Below, piece after piece: positions 51,329-61,277 of a stretch of 64,000 bases of DNA. The notes beneath the pieces were generated by a model. The model had not been told where the DNA came from. It did no database searches and worked only from the letters and a program-made list of their open reading frames with translations. Each line of letters starts with the position of its first letter. Within the stretch, counting starts at the first letter, position 1. The DNA comes from Martinezella rhizogenes (GTDB taxonomy: Bacteria > Pseudomonadota > Alphaproteobacteria > Rhizobiales > Rhizobiaceae). The position numbers were made by a program, and so were the translations under genes. The stretch covers positions 62,001 to 126,000 of the forward strand of contig NZ_JUHG01000018.1 of the NCBI RefSeq assembly GCF_000799715.1, given 5' to 3'.

Positions 51329-52353
51329 CAGCGATTGCTTCCCGTTGCGTTGCTAATCTCGTTTCCCAGCTTGAGGGCGGCCACGAGGCTATCCTCCTTG
51401 GCGACGCCCTTGCCGGCAATGCCGAAGGCCGTGCCGTGGTCCGGCGAGGTGCGGACAAAGGGAAGACCGAGCGTGACATTGACGGAATCGTCGAAGCCAA
51501 GCGCCTTGGCGGGGATCAGAGCCTGATCATGATACATGCAGATGGCAACGTCATAGCGACGGCGCGCATCGTCATGGAACATCGTGTCGGCGGGAAGGGG
51601 TCCGAAGGCATCGATGCCCTCGTTACGGAGTACCTTGATCGCTGGGCGGATGATCTCCTCATCCTCTTTGCCGATCGCGCCGCTCTCGCCGGCATGTGGA
51701 TTGAGACCGGCGATCGCCAGCCGCGGCTTGGCAATGCCAAAGCGGGTTCTGAGGTCGTGATCAGTGATCCGGCAGGTTTCGATGATCAGATCGGCCGTCA
51801 ACGCTGCCGGCACGTCCTTCAGCGGGATATGAATGGTGACCGGTATGGCCCGCAATTTCGGCCCGGCCAGCATCATCACCGGTATTACCGGCTTGCCGGT
51901 CGCACGCGCCGCAAGGTCGGCTAGGAATTCGGTATGGCCGGGAAAGCCGAAGCCGGCATCGTAGAGGACCGATTTCGCGATCGGATTGGTAACGACGGCG
52001 GATGTGTCGCCATTCATGCTGAGCGACACCGCCGTTTCGATGGCCGCAATCGTCCCCTTGGCCGTCGCGACATGCGGTTCGCCGGCGACCACGGTCATGC
52101 CGGCGGCGATCGGCAGTACCGGCAGTGCTTCGGCAAAGACGCCAATAGCCGTCGATGCGTCGGTTTCCCGCAAGGGGACATCCAGGTTCAATTGCAGGGC
52201 GCGCGCCGCAAGGACTTTCGGGTCGCCGAGAAAGAGGAAAGGCGGCAGGGAAAGCTCGCCGCGGCGGAGCCAGGCGGCGAGCGTAATGTCAGGTCCGATG
52301 CCTGCTGGGTCCCCTTGCGTCAGCGCGAGGGGGCGGGAAGGGTGCTGCGGCAT
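51328..52353 (-). CDS. pdxA: 4-hydroxythreonine-4-phosphate dehydrogenase
   Basis: 341 residues. It oxidises 4-phosphohydroxy-threonine in the DXP-dependent route to pyridoxal phosphate. Start region LALTQGDPAGIGPDI and metal-binding GLNPHAGESG and MYHDQALIPAK are typical. It lies between the SurA-like gene and rsmA, a conserved order. Confidence 0.96.
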   Translation of the reverse strand: MPQHPSRPLALTQGDPAGIGPDITLAAWLRRGELSLPPFLFLGDPKVLAARALQLNLDVPLRETDASTAIGVFAEALPVLPIAAGMTVVAGEPHVATAKGTIAAIETAVSLSMNGDTSAVVTNPIAKSVLYDAGFGFPGHTEFLADLAARATGKPVIPVMMLAGPKLRAIPVTIHIPLKDVPAALTADLIIETCRITDHDLRTRFGIAKPRLAIAGLNPHAGESGAIGKEDEEIIRPAIKVLRNEGIDAFGPLPADTMFHDDARRRYDVAICMYHDQALIPAKALGFDDSVNVTLGLPFVRTSPDHGTAFGIAGKGVAKEDSLVAALKLGNEISNATGSNR

Positions 52354-52361
52354 CGCGGCAA

Positions 52362-53315
52362 TCAGCGATAGAGAATCTGCGCCTTGGAGCGCAGTTCGTC
52401 CATATACTTCTTGTCGTTGGCGCTAACGCCCTGTGCACCGGCCTTGCCGATGTCTTCGGCGCGGAAGACGGCGGCGGCGGCAACGTCGTCGTTCACCTGA
52501 CGCTGCGAGCAGATGGCGACATATTCAACGCCGCGATCGGTGACGACAGGGCTTGTCGTGTTGCCTTGGGCCTTTTCGAGCATTGGCTTCCAGATTTCAG
52601 GAAGATCGGGGGCAAGCACGCGACCGAGATCCTGGACGGAAACGTCACGCATGGTCGCGGCAAAGACCTTCGCCTGATCGCAGCCTGGGAACTTGGCTCG
52701 CGAGGCTTCAGCCTCGGACTTGCGCTGGTTGAGGATGGCATTTCGTTTCGCGGCCGGGACAACGAAGACGATCTGTTTCAGGAAATATTCCGTGGTGACC
52801 GGCTTCGTCTTGTTTTCCGTCATGCGCGTCACGAGGTCGTCGTTCGACAAGCGGTTGGCGTTACCGGAGCCGAAGCGGGCGTTGACGACGCGCGGCCAGC
52901 TCATGGAGACGGCGACATAGGATTTGAAGTGATCGACGCCAACACCCATCTTGTCGAGGATCTGGCCAAGCTGCTGCGGCGACATCTTGTTGCTCGCGGC
53001 GAAGCGGCCAAAGGCGCTGTCGACGTCTGACGTTGATACCGACATGCGCACGCGGGAGATTTCAGCGCGCTTCAGCGTCTCGTCGACAAGCTGTTCCTGC
53101 GCCAGCTTGTTGAGGTCGCCCTTTTGGTGTTGCAATTTGAGGAAGTTGACACGCTTGGCGATATCGCCCGAGGTGATCACCGAGTTGTTGACAACGACCT
53201 TCACCTCGCTTGCGGCGAAAGCAACGTCGCTGCTCGGCATGGCGAACGTAGCCATGATCAGCGCCGCGGCTCCGAATAGCACAGCGCGTATCGGTGTCTT
53301 TCCAGAGAACATCAA
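52362..53315 (-). CDS. SurA-like periplasmic chaperone
   Basis: 317 residues. Two adjacent Met codons start it (53315 and 53312). The signal peptide ends near SSDVAFAA. The SurA N-domain follows (EVKVVVNNSVITSGDIAKRVNFLKLQ), and a degenerate parvulin-like part without a clear PPIase active site lies near residues 170-280. It sits after lptD in an order common to proteobacteria and should assist outer-membrane protein folding, perhaps of LptD itself. Confidence 0.88.
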   Translation of the reverse strand: MMFSGKTPIRAVLFGAAALIMATFAMPSSDVAFAASEVKVVVNNSVITSGDIAKRVNFLKLQHQKGDLNKLAQEQLVDETLKRAEISRVRMSVSTSDVDSAFGRFAASNKMSPQQLGQILDKMGVGVDHFKSYVAVSMSWPRVVNARFGSGNANRLSNDDLVTRMTENKTKPVTTEYFLKQIVFVVPAAKRNAILNQRKSEAEASRAKFPGCDQAKVFAATMRDVSVQDLGRVLAPDLPEIWKPMLEKAQGNTTSPVVTDRGVEYVAICSQRQVNDDVAAAAVFRAEDIGKAGAQGVSANDKKYMDELRSKAQILYR

Positions 53316-53474
53316 TTACCCCTTCCCAAAGGTCCTTATCCGCACTGCGTCACATCGGGACGCCGTTCGCGCAATACGGCAATTTTGCGCCACATGTCTA
53401 CAACAAGCACGACGAATTGCAAAATCCTTGCGGCGAAACAATGACGGGGAGGAGAGTGCCGGGCGGTTTCAAAC

Positions 53475-53508
53475 AAAAAGGGCCGGCTGGGGTGCCGGCC
53501 CTCTTTTT
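53475..53508. terminator. Bidirectional-looking terminator between lptD and the surA-like gene
   Basis: GGGCCGGC (53480-53487) and GCCGGCCC (53494-53501) pair perfectly, with AAAAA on the left and TTTTT on the right, so it can work on both strands. Minus-strand transcripts from lptF-lptG-lptD should stop here, which means the surA-like, pdxA and rsmA genes probably have another promoter in 53316-53474. Confidence 0.85.
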
Positions 53509-53520
53509 GAGTTTGATGGA

Positions 53521-55908
53521 TCAGAACGTGGCGTCCTGGGTATTGCCGAGATTGACGTCACCGAGCGTGCGGAACGTTATCCTGGCACCGACCGACCAGT
53601 TGCTTGCCGATGCATCCGTCGAATCCTTCTTGTTCAGGAAGGAAATGCTGAAGATCGTGCATTCGTCCTCATAGGAGAGTCCGACGCCCTGGCGGGTGAT
53701 CTCGCTATCGTTGATGTCATAATTCACCGTACCGAACACCGACCAATATTCCTTGAACTTGACCTGGGCGCGCGTCTGGATTTCATCCTGATCCGAGGTG
53801 AAGCCATATTGCGGTTGTGCTGCAATATGGGTGTAGGTCGCGGAGGTCTGGAAGACATCGTTGGCGAAGCCGACCGTGGTATCGCCGCGGCGGAACGCGA
53901 AATCCTTCTCGTCGAAACGATAGGACTGCGAAAGTGAAATTCCCTGCGGCGTGGTGAGGCCAAACATGGTCACATAGTCGGAGCGGGTGGTTTCAAGTCC
54001 CGAATCCGCGCCGACACCGGCAAGATCGCTCTCGGCGAAGGAATTGCGGCCGGCAAGCTGGAAGGATTGGCCGAAGATATGCTGCAACTTGTAACCACTG
54101 TCGAAGCTGCCGGTATAGCGCCAACCGACATTGGCGCGTGTGCCGCCTTCAACACGGTCGAAGCCCGAGAACTTGTCACGATCGAACAGATTGGTCGCAT
54201 CGAAGACAAAGCTCTGAGCGTCCTCATTCGGCAGCTCTCCGGCAAGCTGCTCGTCCGGACGCACATAGAGCTGCGCGATCGGCTCGAACACATGCGTGCT
54301 GTTCCTGGTGGTGACGAGGAAGGGATACTTCGCTTCAAGGCCCAACGTCGCCATACCACGCGTGGCATAGTCGCTCGTGTCGTAATTGCCGGAATAAGTG
54401 CCAGCTCCAGGCGCATCCATGTCGAGGCCATAGACGTCGCCGCGAAGTGCCGCCAGCGGTGTCAAAACCAGGCCCTGATCCGTGGTGAAGGTACGCTGCC
54501 ACTGCACCTCGGTGCTCAGGCGCGTATAGTCTCCCGAAAGACCGAGGTAACGGTCATTCAGCCTAGGATCAAGCGGATTATCCCCAAGACTTGCGACATT
54601 ATCGAGCACGGACGTCTTGTCACGCGACAGGTGCGTGAAGTTCATCGTCGCCGACAGCTCACCGCCATAGACAGACTTCGGGTCGACATAGTGATAGTCG
54701 ATGCTCGGATAGACGACAGCCTGCTGCTTTTCGGCGGTGCTGTTATCATCAGTGTCCTGGACGTCGTAATAGAAGGCGCGCATATCGAAATAATTGCGCT
54801 TGCCGAGACCGGTCAGATAGGCCTGGTTGGTATGGGTGCTCTGGTTGAGGCCATCCAGCCCATAGGTGCGTGAGAAGTTATTGTCGCTCTGCGCCATGAC
54901 ATCCCAGCCGAATGTCCAGCGAGGATTGATCGTGAAATCCGCCTTGGAGGAGATCATGCCGCGAGCCTTGTGCTCGGAATCGCTGGTATTGGCGGTGAAT
55001 GATTCGGGGTTCATCTGGTTGATGCCGGCGACGCGGAGAACATGCGTGCCGTTTTCAAGACGTTGCCGGAATTCGCCCTCGAGCAGGAGGCCCTGGTTCG
55101 TGTAGCCGGTGGCGCTGACCGTCGCGTCCATGCTCGGCGAGATAACGTAATAGTACGGAACCTTCAGACCGAAGCCGAGGTGTTCGGACATGCTCGCCGA
55201 CGGAAACAGGAAGCCGGACTTGCGCTTAACCGTGTTGTCCGGAACTTCGATCCACGGAATATAGGCGATCGGTTGGCCGAACAGTTCGAAGCGAGCATGC
55301 TCGAGGCGGACGGTATGCGTCACGCCGTTCTGCACCACGCGCTGTGCCTTGACCTGCCACAGCGGCGCACGGCCTTTTTCGGAGCAGGACTGACAGGCGG
55401 TATAAACGCCCTTCGTCAGAATCAACTGCGTTCCGCCGACACGCTCGCCCTTTTCGGCGGCCATGCGGGTATTGTCCGGCATTTCGATGCGCAGGGCGTT
55501 GACGAAACCGTCGGAGAAGCTATCGGTGACATCCATTTTGTCACCGTACATGCGATTGCCGTCTGGGCTGATCAGCTCGACATTGCCGATTGCCGTCATC
55601 CGGCCGGACTTTTGATTATATTCAACCTTCTGGGCGACCATTTTGTAGCCGCCATAGTTGATCTGCACGGCACCGGTGGCGGTGACGATCTGGTTGTCCT
55701 TGTTATAGACCAATTCGTTGGACGAAAGGATCAGCTTGGAGCCGTCGGGTACATTGACCTTTACAGGAGCGGTCGCAGCACCGGCGCCGCCATTATTGTT
55801 GGTGGCCTGGGCGTAAGATACGGCCGGGCTCATGATATACGCGCATGCAGCCGTGCCCGTAACAAGGGCAGCTACAAACTTTCTGATACTCTTGCGGTCG
55901 CCCGCCAC
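53521..55908 (-). CDS. lptD: LPS-assembly outer-membrane protein LptD
   Basis: 795 residues. It inserts lipopolysaccharide into the outer membrane with LptE. A signal peptide (to about VSYAQA) is followed by an OstA beta-jellyroll domain (about 50-190) and a large beta-barrel to the C-terminal Phe. Cysteines in the N-domain (YTACQSCSEKG) fit the disulfide needed in LptD. The GTG start at 55908 shares one base with the lptG stop (TAGTG) and has GGAGGA 6 nt upstream, so it is well fixed. Confidence 0.93.
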   Translation of the reverse strand: MAGDRKSIRKFVAALVTGTAACAYIMSPAVSYAQATNNNGGAGAATAPVKVNVPDGSKLILSSNELVYNKDNQIVTATGAVQINYGGYKMVAQKVEYNQKSGRMTAIGNVELISPDGNRMYGDKMDVTDSFSDGFVNALRIEMPDNTRMAAEKGERVGGTQLILTKGVYTACQSCSEKGRAPLWQVKAQRVVQNGVTHTVRLEHARFELFGQPIAYIPWIEVPDNTVKRKSGFLFPSASMSEHLGFGLKVPYYYVISPSMDATVSATGYTNQGLLLEGEFRQRLENGTHVLRVAGINQMNPESFTANTSDSEHKARGMISSKADFTINPRWTFGWDVMAQSDNNFSRTYGLDGLNQSTHTNQAYLTGLGKRNYFDMRAFYYDVQDTDDNSTAEKQQAVVYPSIDYHYVDPKSVYGGELSATMNFTHLSRDKTSVLDNVASLGDNPLDPRLNDRYLGLSGDYTRLSTEVQWQRTFTTDQGLVLTPLAALRGDVYGLDMDAPGAGTYSGNYDTSDYATRGMATLGLEAKYPFLVTTRNSTHVFEPIAQLYVRPDEQLAGELPNEDAQSFVFDATNLFDRDKFSGFDRVEGGTRANVGWRYTGSFDSGYKLQHIFGQSFQLAGRNSFAESDLAGVGADSGLETTRSDYVTMFGLTTPQGISLSQSYRFDEKDFAFRRGDTTVGFANDVFQTSATYTHIAAQPQYGFTSDQDEIQTRAQVKFKEYWSVFGTVNYDINDSEITRQGVGLSYEDECTIFSISFLNKKDSTDASASNWSVGARITFRTLGDVNLGNTQDATF

Positions 55909-56993
55909 TAGCCGTCCTCCTGATGAAGCAGGATCGTTGCTCCGAATGCCAAAGCGACGACCACGGGTATCCATGTCGCCACGAAGGGAGGAACCACTCC
56001 GCTGCTCCCAAATGCCTTTACAAGCACGGTGACAACATAAAGCACGAAGCCTGAGAGGATTCCACCCAGAATCACGGAGCGCGATTGGTTGAATCTACTG
56101 AATTTTAGGGACACGGTTGCTGCGATCAGCGTCATTGCCACCAAAAGGAATGGCTGTGATAGCAGCGAATGAAATTGCGTTTCAAGCGCCTTGGTTGAGA
56201 TGCCAAAGGACTTAGCAATCTTTATTCGATTAGAAAGATCATAAAAAGCAATGGTTTCCGGCTGCGCCAAGCGCTCGGAGACGAAATCCTGTTTCAGATT
56301 CGTACGAACCTGTGTCGTGGTTTTGTGAACGGGAATTTCGCCAGGCGCGCGCTCGACGACACCGTTAAGAAGCCAGTAACCATTTTCCAAGTTAGCCGAC
56401 TGGGCATCCTGCCTCAGAATGATATTTCCCTGTGAATCGAAGTGGATAAAGACAACGTTCATCAGCGTCGTGCCGTTGTTGAGAACGGCTTTGGCACCGA
56501 TGATGATGTCGCTTTTGCCATCCGACTGACGCAGCCACGGAATGGAAAGTGTATTGCGATAGGACGGGTCGCCACGCAGATCGGCTTCCATTGTCTCCGC
56601 CTGCCGCTGACCCCATGCCGCAACCGGATTGAGGGCAAACATGGTCAGCAAGCCGACGCAGAAGGCGCCGACCACGAAAGGCGTCATGAACTGCCAGACG
56701 GAAATGCCGGCCGCGCGTGCGATCACCAGTTCGCGGCGGCGATTGAGCGCGATCAGCACGGTCATGCCGACGAACAGGGCGATGAACGGCACCGTCTGCT
56801 GCATGATGAACGGCAACCTGACCGCTGTCATCAGCAGGCCGATGCGGACCGTATACCCCGGAAGGCCAGCGAGCCGGCCAGCGGTCTCGCTGAAGTCGAT
56901 CAGATACACGAGCGAGGTGACGCCGAGGAAAAACCAGAGCGTCGTGATGATGTAGCGCGTGAAGAAGTAGCGGCCGAGCGTGCTGAAGATCAT
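55908..56993 (-). CDS. lptG: LPS export ABC transporter permease LptG
   Basis: 361 residues. Three N-terminal helices, a periplasmic jellyroll domain (about 135-260) and three C-terminal helices are the LptF/LptG layout. MIFSTLGRYFFTRYIITTLWFFLG opens it. It pairs with LptF and the LptB ATPase (not in the window). The start overlaps the lptF stop by ATGA. Confidence 0.93.
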   Translation of the reverse strand: MIFSTLGRYFFTRYIITTLWFFLGVTSLVYLIDFSETAGRLAGLPGYTVRIGLLMTAVRLPFIMQQTVPFIALFVGMTVLIALNRRRELVIARAAGISVWQFMTPFVVGAFCVGLLTMFALNPVAAWGQRQAETMEADLRGDPSYRNTLSIPWLRQSDGKSDIIIGAKAVLNNGTTLMNVVFIHFDSQGNIILRQDAQSANLENGYWLLNGVVERAPGEIPVHKTTTQVRTNLKQDFVSERLAQPETIAFYDLSNRIKIAKSFGISTKALETQFHSLLSQPFLLVAMTLIAATVSLKFSRFNQSRSVILGGILSGFVLYVVTVLVKAFGSSGVVPPFVATWIPVVVALAFGATILLHQEDG

Positions 56994-58165
56994 GCGCCGC
57001 TCCCATTCGAGCTGCCGGGTGTCGGGAGGCGCTCCTGGATCTTCTGCCGCCAGCTGCCGAAACGATTGCGGATCGACACCGGCATGGTCATCCTTCGGCT
57101 TCTGAACAGCAGGAAGATCGCAATCAGCGTCGCGCCAATGTTGATCGCATAGAGGATGCCGACGAAATAGGGCGCCGTCTCGATCTGGTTGGCCGCGTAA
57201 AAATCCGCCCAGCGCAATGCGAAGGCGATAGTGAGCGCCGATACCATGGGATGCAGCCGCGCCTCGCGATGGGATCGCGCATCGCCGGCGATAACCAGGG
57301 ATATAAGAGCAAAAATGGCCGGGAGTGCCCAATCGGTGAGGCGACGGTGCAATTCGGAGCGGTACCCCGCCGGTTTGGCTTTATAATCCGCATCGTTAGG
57401 ATCTGGATCGAGCAGGAATCCGAGGCTACGATCGCCGGCGCGAAGGGTCGCCTGACCACGGCTCTGCGTCATGTCGGAAAGATCGAAGGAATAGGAATCG
57501 AATTTGATGACGGAGACGTTGCCATCGGATGTCTTGCGGTGGACTTCGCCGTCCTTCATCAGCAGCGATGAACCGCTCGCGTCGACGGCGCCTTCCTTGG
57601 CATAATAGATGAGATCGAAAGCGGGATCGCGCGAATCCACCACGAACAGCCCCTTCAGGATTCGCCCCGACATGCGCTGGGTGATCTGCACGTAGAGCCC
57701 GTCTTCGATGCGCCGGAAATTCTTCTCCTCGATCACGGTCGAGAGCAGGTCGGCATAGGCTTCCGCGACCATTTGCCGGGCGGCGACGCGGGCCTTCGGT
57801 TCCACCATATTATCAACGAGGAAGGAGAAGACGCTGATCGCTATGGCGAGAATCATGATCGGGCGGATGATGATGCTCCGCCTCGCGCCGGCCGCTTCCA
57901 TGACGGTCAGCTCCGAATCGCTGTTCATCGCGGTTAGGGTCTGCGTGATGCCGATGACCAATGCGAACGGCAAAACGACGGGAATGATGGTAGGCAGAAT
58001 AAGGGTCGCAAGCGTTGCGAACGAACCAATCGACTGACCGCTATCGGTCACGAGATTGATGCGCTGCAGTACCTGAGTCGTCCATATAATCGCGAGCACC
58101 GGCAGCAGGGCTACCAGGAACATCATGCCGACACGCCGTACGATATATGTTTCGAATAACTTCAT
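56990..58165 (-). CDS. lptF: LPS export ABC transporter permease LptF
   Basis: 391 residues with the same fold as LptG. MKLFETYIVRRVGMMFLVALLPVLAII opens it; NSDSELTVMEAAGARRS is the coupling helix region that contacts LptB. It is the first gene of the lptF-lptG-lptD group. The ATG at 58165 fits the family start better than one at 58183. Confidence 0.93.
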   Translation of the reverse strand: MKLFETYIVRRVGMMFLVALLPVLAIIWTTQVLQRINLVTDSGQSIGSFATLATLILPTIIPVVLPFALVIGITQTLTAMNSDSELTVMEAAGARRSIIIRPIMILAIAISVFSFLVDNMVEPKARVAARQMVAEAYADLLSTVIEEKNFRRIEDGLYVQITQRMSGRILKGLFVVDSRDPAFDLIYYAKEGAVDASGSSLLMKDGEVHRKTSDGNVSVIKFDSYSFDLSDMTQSRGQATLRAGDRSLGFLLDPDPNDADYKAKPAGYRSELHRRLTDWALPAIFALISLVIAGDARSHREARLHPMVSALTIAFALRWADFYAANQIETAPYFVGILYAINIGATLIAIFLLFRSRRMTMPVSIRNRFGSWRQKIQERLPTPGSSNGSGA

Positions 58166-58268
58166 GCCGGCCCTTAAACGCAACGCTCCATCGGGCGAGC
58201 CGGCAGAGATTCATCCTCCTCTACGCTGTTTGCGTTTTTTTGGCGACAACCCACTCGCAAAAAATTCG

Positions 58269-59105
58269 TTAATTTTCTGAGATTCTTCTGCTGTGTGTTG
58301 TTTGGGAGAGGGCCATAAGCGCGGTGAATATGACAAGAGAAGAGAGCCAGCCAAGCACGGCATCCGACAGATAGTGGCTTCCGAAGGCCACTCTGAGGGC
58401 TGGTATGAGGATAGAAACGACCGCGATCGGCGGCGCAAGGGCGGTGCGGGCCGGCTGTGGGATGATGAAGATCAGGCAGAACAGCCAGCCGGCGGCGGCA
58501 GCTTCGCCGGAAATGAAGGAGCAATTGCTGACGCATTTTCCGGCAAAGGAGCCGGCATGAACGAAATCGAACGTGCCGCCGAAGAGGTCGGTCTGCCGTG
58601 GCCGTGGACGGCCCGAAAACGCCTTGAGCCAGAGATTGACGATCAGCACGGGGCCGAGAAGCAGCGAACCGAGTGCGACCTTCAGATTGCGGTCCCGCAA
58701 CGTCTTGAAGGTTGCGCCGTGCTGCTGCCCGCACTGGATCAGCATCCAACAGAGGACGGCGGCGACGATATAGGGGAGCTGGAAGAATATCTCCCTGAGC
58801 AGGCGCATATGCGGATCGTCACCATACGGGAAAATGCCGCAGACCTGACCGAACCTGGCGGGGACGATGCATTGTTCCGGCAGGAAGAATATATTGGCTA
58901 TGGCGAGATCGATCTGTGGAAAAATCGAAAACAGTCCGAGCAATATCCACCACAAGCAGAAGAGAGCGACGAATGCATCGCCCGCAGTGCGAGGCTGCAG
59001 GATCTCGGGAAAACGGTCCTGGCGATCGAAGCTATTGAAATCAATGATCAAGGTGGTGTTCCGGTCAATGATAACGCCGGGCAGGCGGCGGCACAAAAGG
59101 CGCAC
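58269..59105 (-). CDS. PAP2-family membrane phosphatase with an SGE variant motif
   Basis: 278 residues with about six helices. The lipid phosphatase motifs are KX6RP (Lys161 to Pro169), then SGE (199-201) where PSGH is usual, and RX5HX3D (Arg238, His244, Asp248). So the second-motif His is replaced by Glu, while the nucleophile His244 is kept. Its place next to lptF suggests a lipid substrate, perhaps lipid A or undecaprenyl pyrophosphate; rhizobial LpxE/LpxF are precedents. The start is uncertain because the first ~40 residues are not clearly conserved. Confidence 0.8.
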   Translation of the reverse strand: MRLLCRRLPGVIIDRNTTLIIDFNSFDRQDRFPEILQPRTAGDAFVALFCLWWILLGLFSIFPQIDLAIANIFFLPEQCIVPARFGQVCGIFPYGDDPHMRLLREIFFQLPYIVAAVLCWMLIQCGQQHGATFKTLRDRNLKVALGSLLLGPVLIVNLWLKAFSGRPRPRQTDLFGGTFDFVHAGSFAGKCVSNCSFISGEAAAAGWLFCLIFIIPQPARTALAPPIAVVSILIPALRVAFGSHYLSDAVLGWLSSLVIFTALMALSQTTHSRRISEN

Positions 59106-59262
59106 GCCGATAGGCTAGCGACAATAGATGACAAGGATTTGAAGGCGGAAAAAGGCGCTTCTTTTGCTGAATATCTCGCCAAAGCTTGTATTCGATGGGA
59201 AAAGCTTGAATGATCTAGGGCTATAATTCCATTTTGTAATATGCATATCCATCGGAGCAGAA

Positions 59263-60759
59263 ATGTCTGTGAAATTCGAGATTTCCTTTGCCAAAACGGT
59301 TCGACTCAATGGCGGTCTTGCCATTCTCCTGAAAGACACGGACAGCGAATTGCCGGCGGGGGCCGCAAGCGCCGATCCGGCGAATGTTTTCGCCAAGGCC
59401 GCACGCATCGCCCGTTTCACCGCCAAGGGTCTGTCGAGCCTCGATATCGTCGCGCCCGAGGGGTCGCCGGTCGACCGGATCGTTGTCATCGGCACCGGCA
59501 AGGCGAAGGAACTCAACGCGCATGACTGGCTGAAGCTCGGCGGCGGCGCCGCGGCGCGGATCCGCAATGTCGACAAGGCCGCGATCTTCATCGATATGCC
59601 CGGCGCTGAGGCCGGAGGCAAGGCTGCTGCCGATTTTGCGCTCGGCATGCTGCTACGGGCTTACAGCTTCGACACATACAAGACGAAGAAGAGCGACGAC
59701 GAGGACAAGAACGGTGCGCAGAAATCCGTGAAGGTCACCATCGTCACCCCGGATGCCGCAGCCGCAAAGAAGCTTTTCGGTGCCTCGGAAGCGATTGCCG
59801 GCGGCGTTATCCTCGCTCGCGATCTCGTCAACGAGCCGCCGAACATTCTCGGCCCGGTCGAGTTCGCCGCCAAGGCCAAGGCGCTGGAGAAACTTGGCGT
59901 CGAAGTGGAGATATTGACGGAGCGTGAGATGCGCCGGCTCGGCATGGGCGCGCTGCTTGGCGTGGCGCAGGGTTCCGTGCGTCCGCCGCGCCTGGTGATC
60001 ATGCAATGGAAGGGCGGCAAGGCGAAGGAAAAGCCGGTCGCCTTCATCGGCAAGGGTGTCGTGTTCGACACCGGCGGCATTTCCATCAAGCCCGCCGCCG
60101 GCATGGAAGACATGAAGGGCGACATGGGCGGGGCCGCCGCCGTCACCGGCCTGATGCATACGCTTGCTGCCCGTGGCGCCAAGGTCAACGCCATCGGCGT
60201 CATCGGCCTGGTCGAAAACATGCCCGATGGCAATGCCCAGCGTCCGGGCGATATCGTCACATCCATGTCCGGCCAGACGATCGAGATCATCAATACGGAC
60301 GCCGAAGGCCGGCTCGTGCTCTGCGACGCGCTTTGGTACACCAATGACCGCTTCAAGCCGCAGTTCATGATCAATCTGGCGACCTTGACTGGTGCTATCC
60401 TGGTGGCACTCGGCAATTTGCAGGCCGGCCTGTTCAGCAATGACGACCAGCTGGCAAACCAGCTCACCGCCGCCGGCCTTGTCACCAACGAACGCCTGTG
60501 GCGCATGCCGCTTGGCAAGGACTACGACAAGATGATCGACAGCAAGTTTGCCGACATGAAGAATACCGGCGGCCGCTATGCCGGCTCGATCACCGCCGCC
60601 CAGTTCATTAAGCGCTTCGTGCAGGAAACGCCCTGGGCGCATCTCGACATTGCCGGCACGGCGATGGGCTCGACCCTGGACGAGATCAACCAGTCCTGGG
60701 GTTCGGGCTTCGGCGTGCGCCTGCTCGACGAACTGGTTCGCGAGAACTACGAATCGTGA
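59263..60759 (+). CDS. pepA: Leucyl aminopeptidase (M17)
   Basis: 498 residues, dimetal aminopeptidase of family M17. Metal and catalytic motifs: VAFIGKGVVFDTGGISIKP and NTDAEGRLVLCDAL. The N-terminal macro-like domain spans ~160 residues. Some members also bind DNA; that is not shown here. holC follows 32 nt later, a common pairing. Confidence 0.95.
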   Translation: MSVKFEISFAKTVRLNGGLAILLKDTDSELPAGAASADPANVFAKAARIARFTAKGLSSLDIVAPEGSPVDRIVVIGTGKAKELNAHDWLKLGGGAAARIRNVDKAAIFIDMPGAEAGGKAAADFALGMLLRAYSFDTYKTKKSDDEDKNGAQKSVKVTIVTPDAAAAKKLFGASEAIAGGVILARDLVNEPPNILGPVEFAAKAKALEKLGVEVEILTEREMRRLGMGALLGVAQGSVRPPRLVIMQWKGGKAKEKPVAFIGKGVVFDTGGISIKPAAGMEDMKGDMGGAAAVTGLMHTLAARGAKVNAIGVIGLVENMPDGNAQRPGDIVTSMSGQTIEIINTDAEGRLVLCDALWYTNDRFKPQFMINLATLTGAILVALGNLQAGLFSNDDQLANQLTAAGLVTNERLWRMPLGKDYDKMIDSKFADMKNTGGRYAGSITAAQFIKRFVQETPWAHLDIAGTAMGSTLDEINQSWGSGFGVRLLDELVRENYES

Positions 60760-60791
60760 CCTTCGAGCATGTTTGAGATAGGAGAGGCGGC

Positions 60792-61241
60792 ATGACCGAC
60801 GTTCTCTTCTACCACCTGACGGAATCGAAGCTCGAAGATGCCCTGCCGCCGCTGATCGACAAGAGTGTCGAGCGCGGCTGGCAGGTCGCCATCCAGACAC
60901 GCGAGCCGGCCAGGCGCGATGCGCTCGACACCCATCTTTGGATCTATCGCGAAGACAGCTTCCTGCCGCATGGCACGGACGAAAGCGAGATGGCGGACCA
61001 GCAGCCTGTCCTCTTGACCGTCTCGCCGGACAATCTGAACAACGCCAGCGTCCGCTTCTTCATCGACGGCGCCGAAGCCGCCGATATCGAGACCTACCAA
61101 CGCGCCGTCTTTATTTTCGACGGCTACGATCAGGAACAATTGGAAGGCGCCCGCGCGCAGTGGAAGAAGCTGAAGGGCGAGGGGCATAGTCTCACCTATT
61201 GGCAGCAGACCCAGGAAGGGCGCTGGGAGAAGAAAGCGTGA
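60792..61241 (+). CDS. holC: DNA polymerase III chi subunit
   Basis: 149 residues. MTDVLFYHLTESKLEDALPPLIDKSVERGWQVAIQT and WIYREDSFLPHGTDE are typical of HolC, which joins the clamp loader to SSB. AGGAGAGG precedes the ATG. It lies with pepA in one transcript. Confidence 0.93.
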   Translation: MTDVLFYHLTESKLEDALPPLIDKSVERGWQVAIQTREPARRDALDTHLWIYREDSFLPHGTDESEMADQQPVLLTVSPDNLNNASVRFFIDGAEAADIETYQRAVFIFDGYDQEQLEGARAQWKKLKGEGHSLTYWQQTQEGRWEKKA

Positions 61242-61277
61242 TGCCTCTCCTTCTCCCCTCGGGGATTAGGTAGGGGC

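Noticed and set aside
59653..60900. Minus-strand open frame antisense to pepA and the holC start
   Set aside because: Mirror of pepA; no fold or ribosome site.
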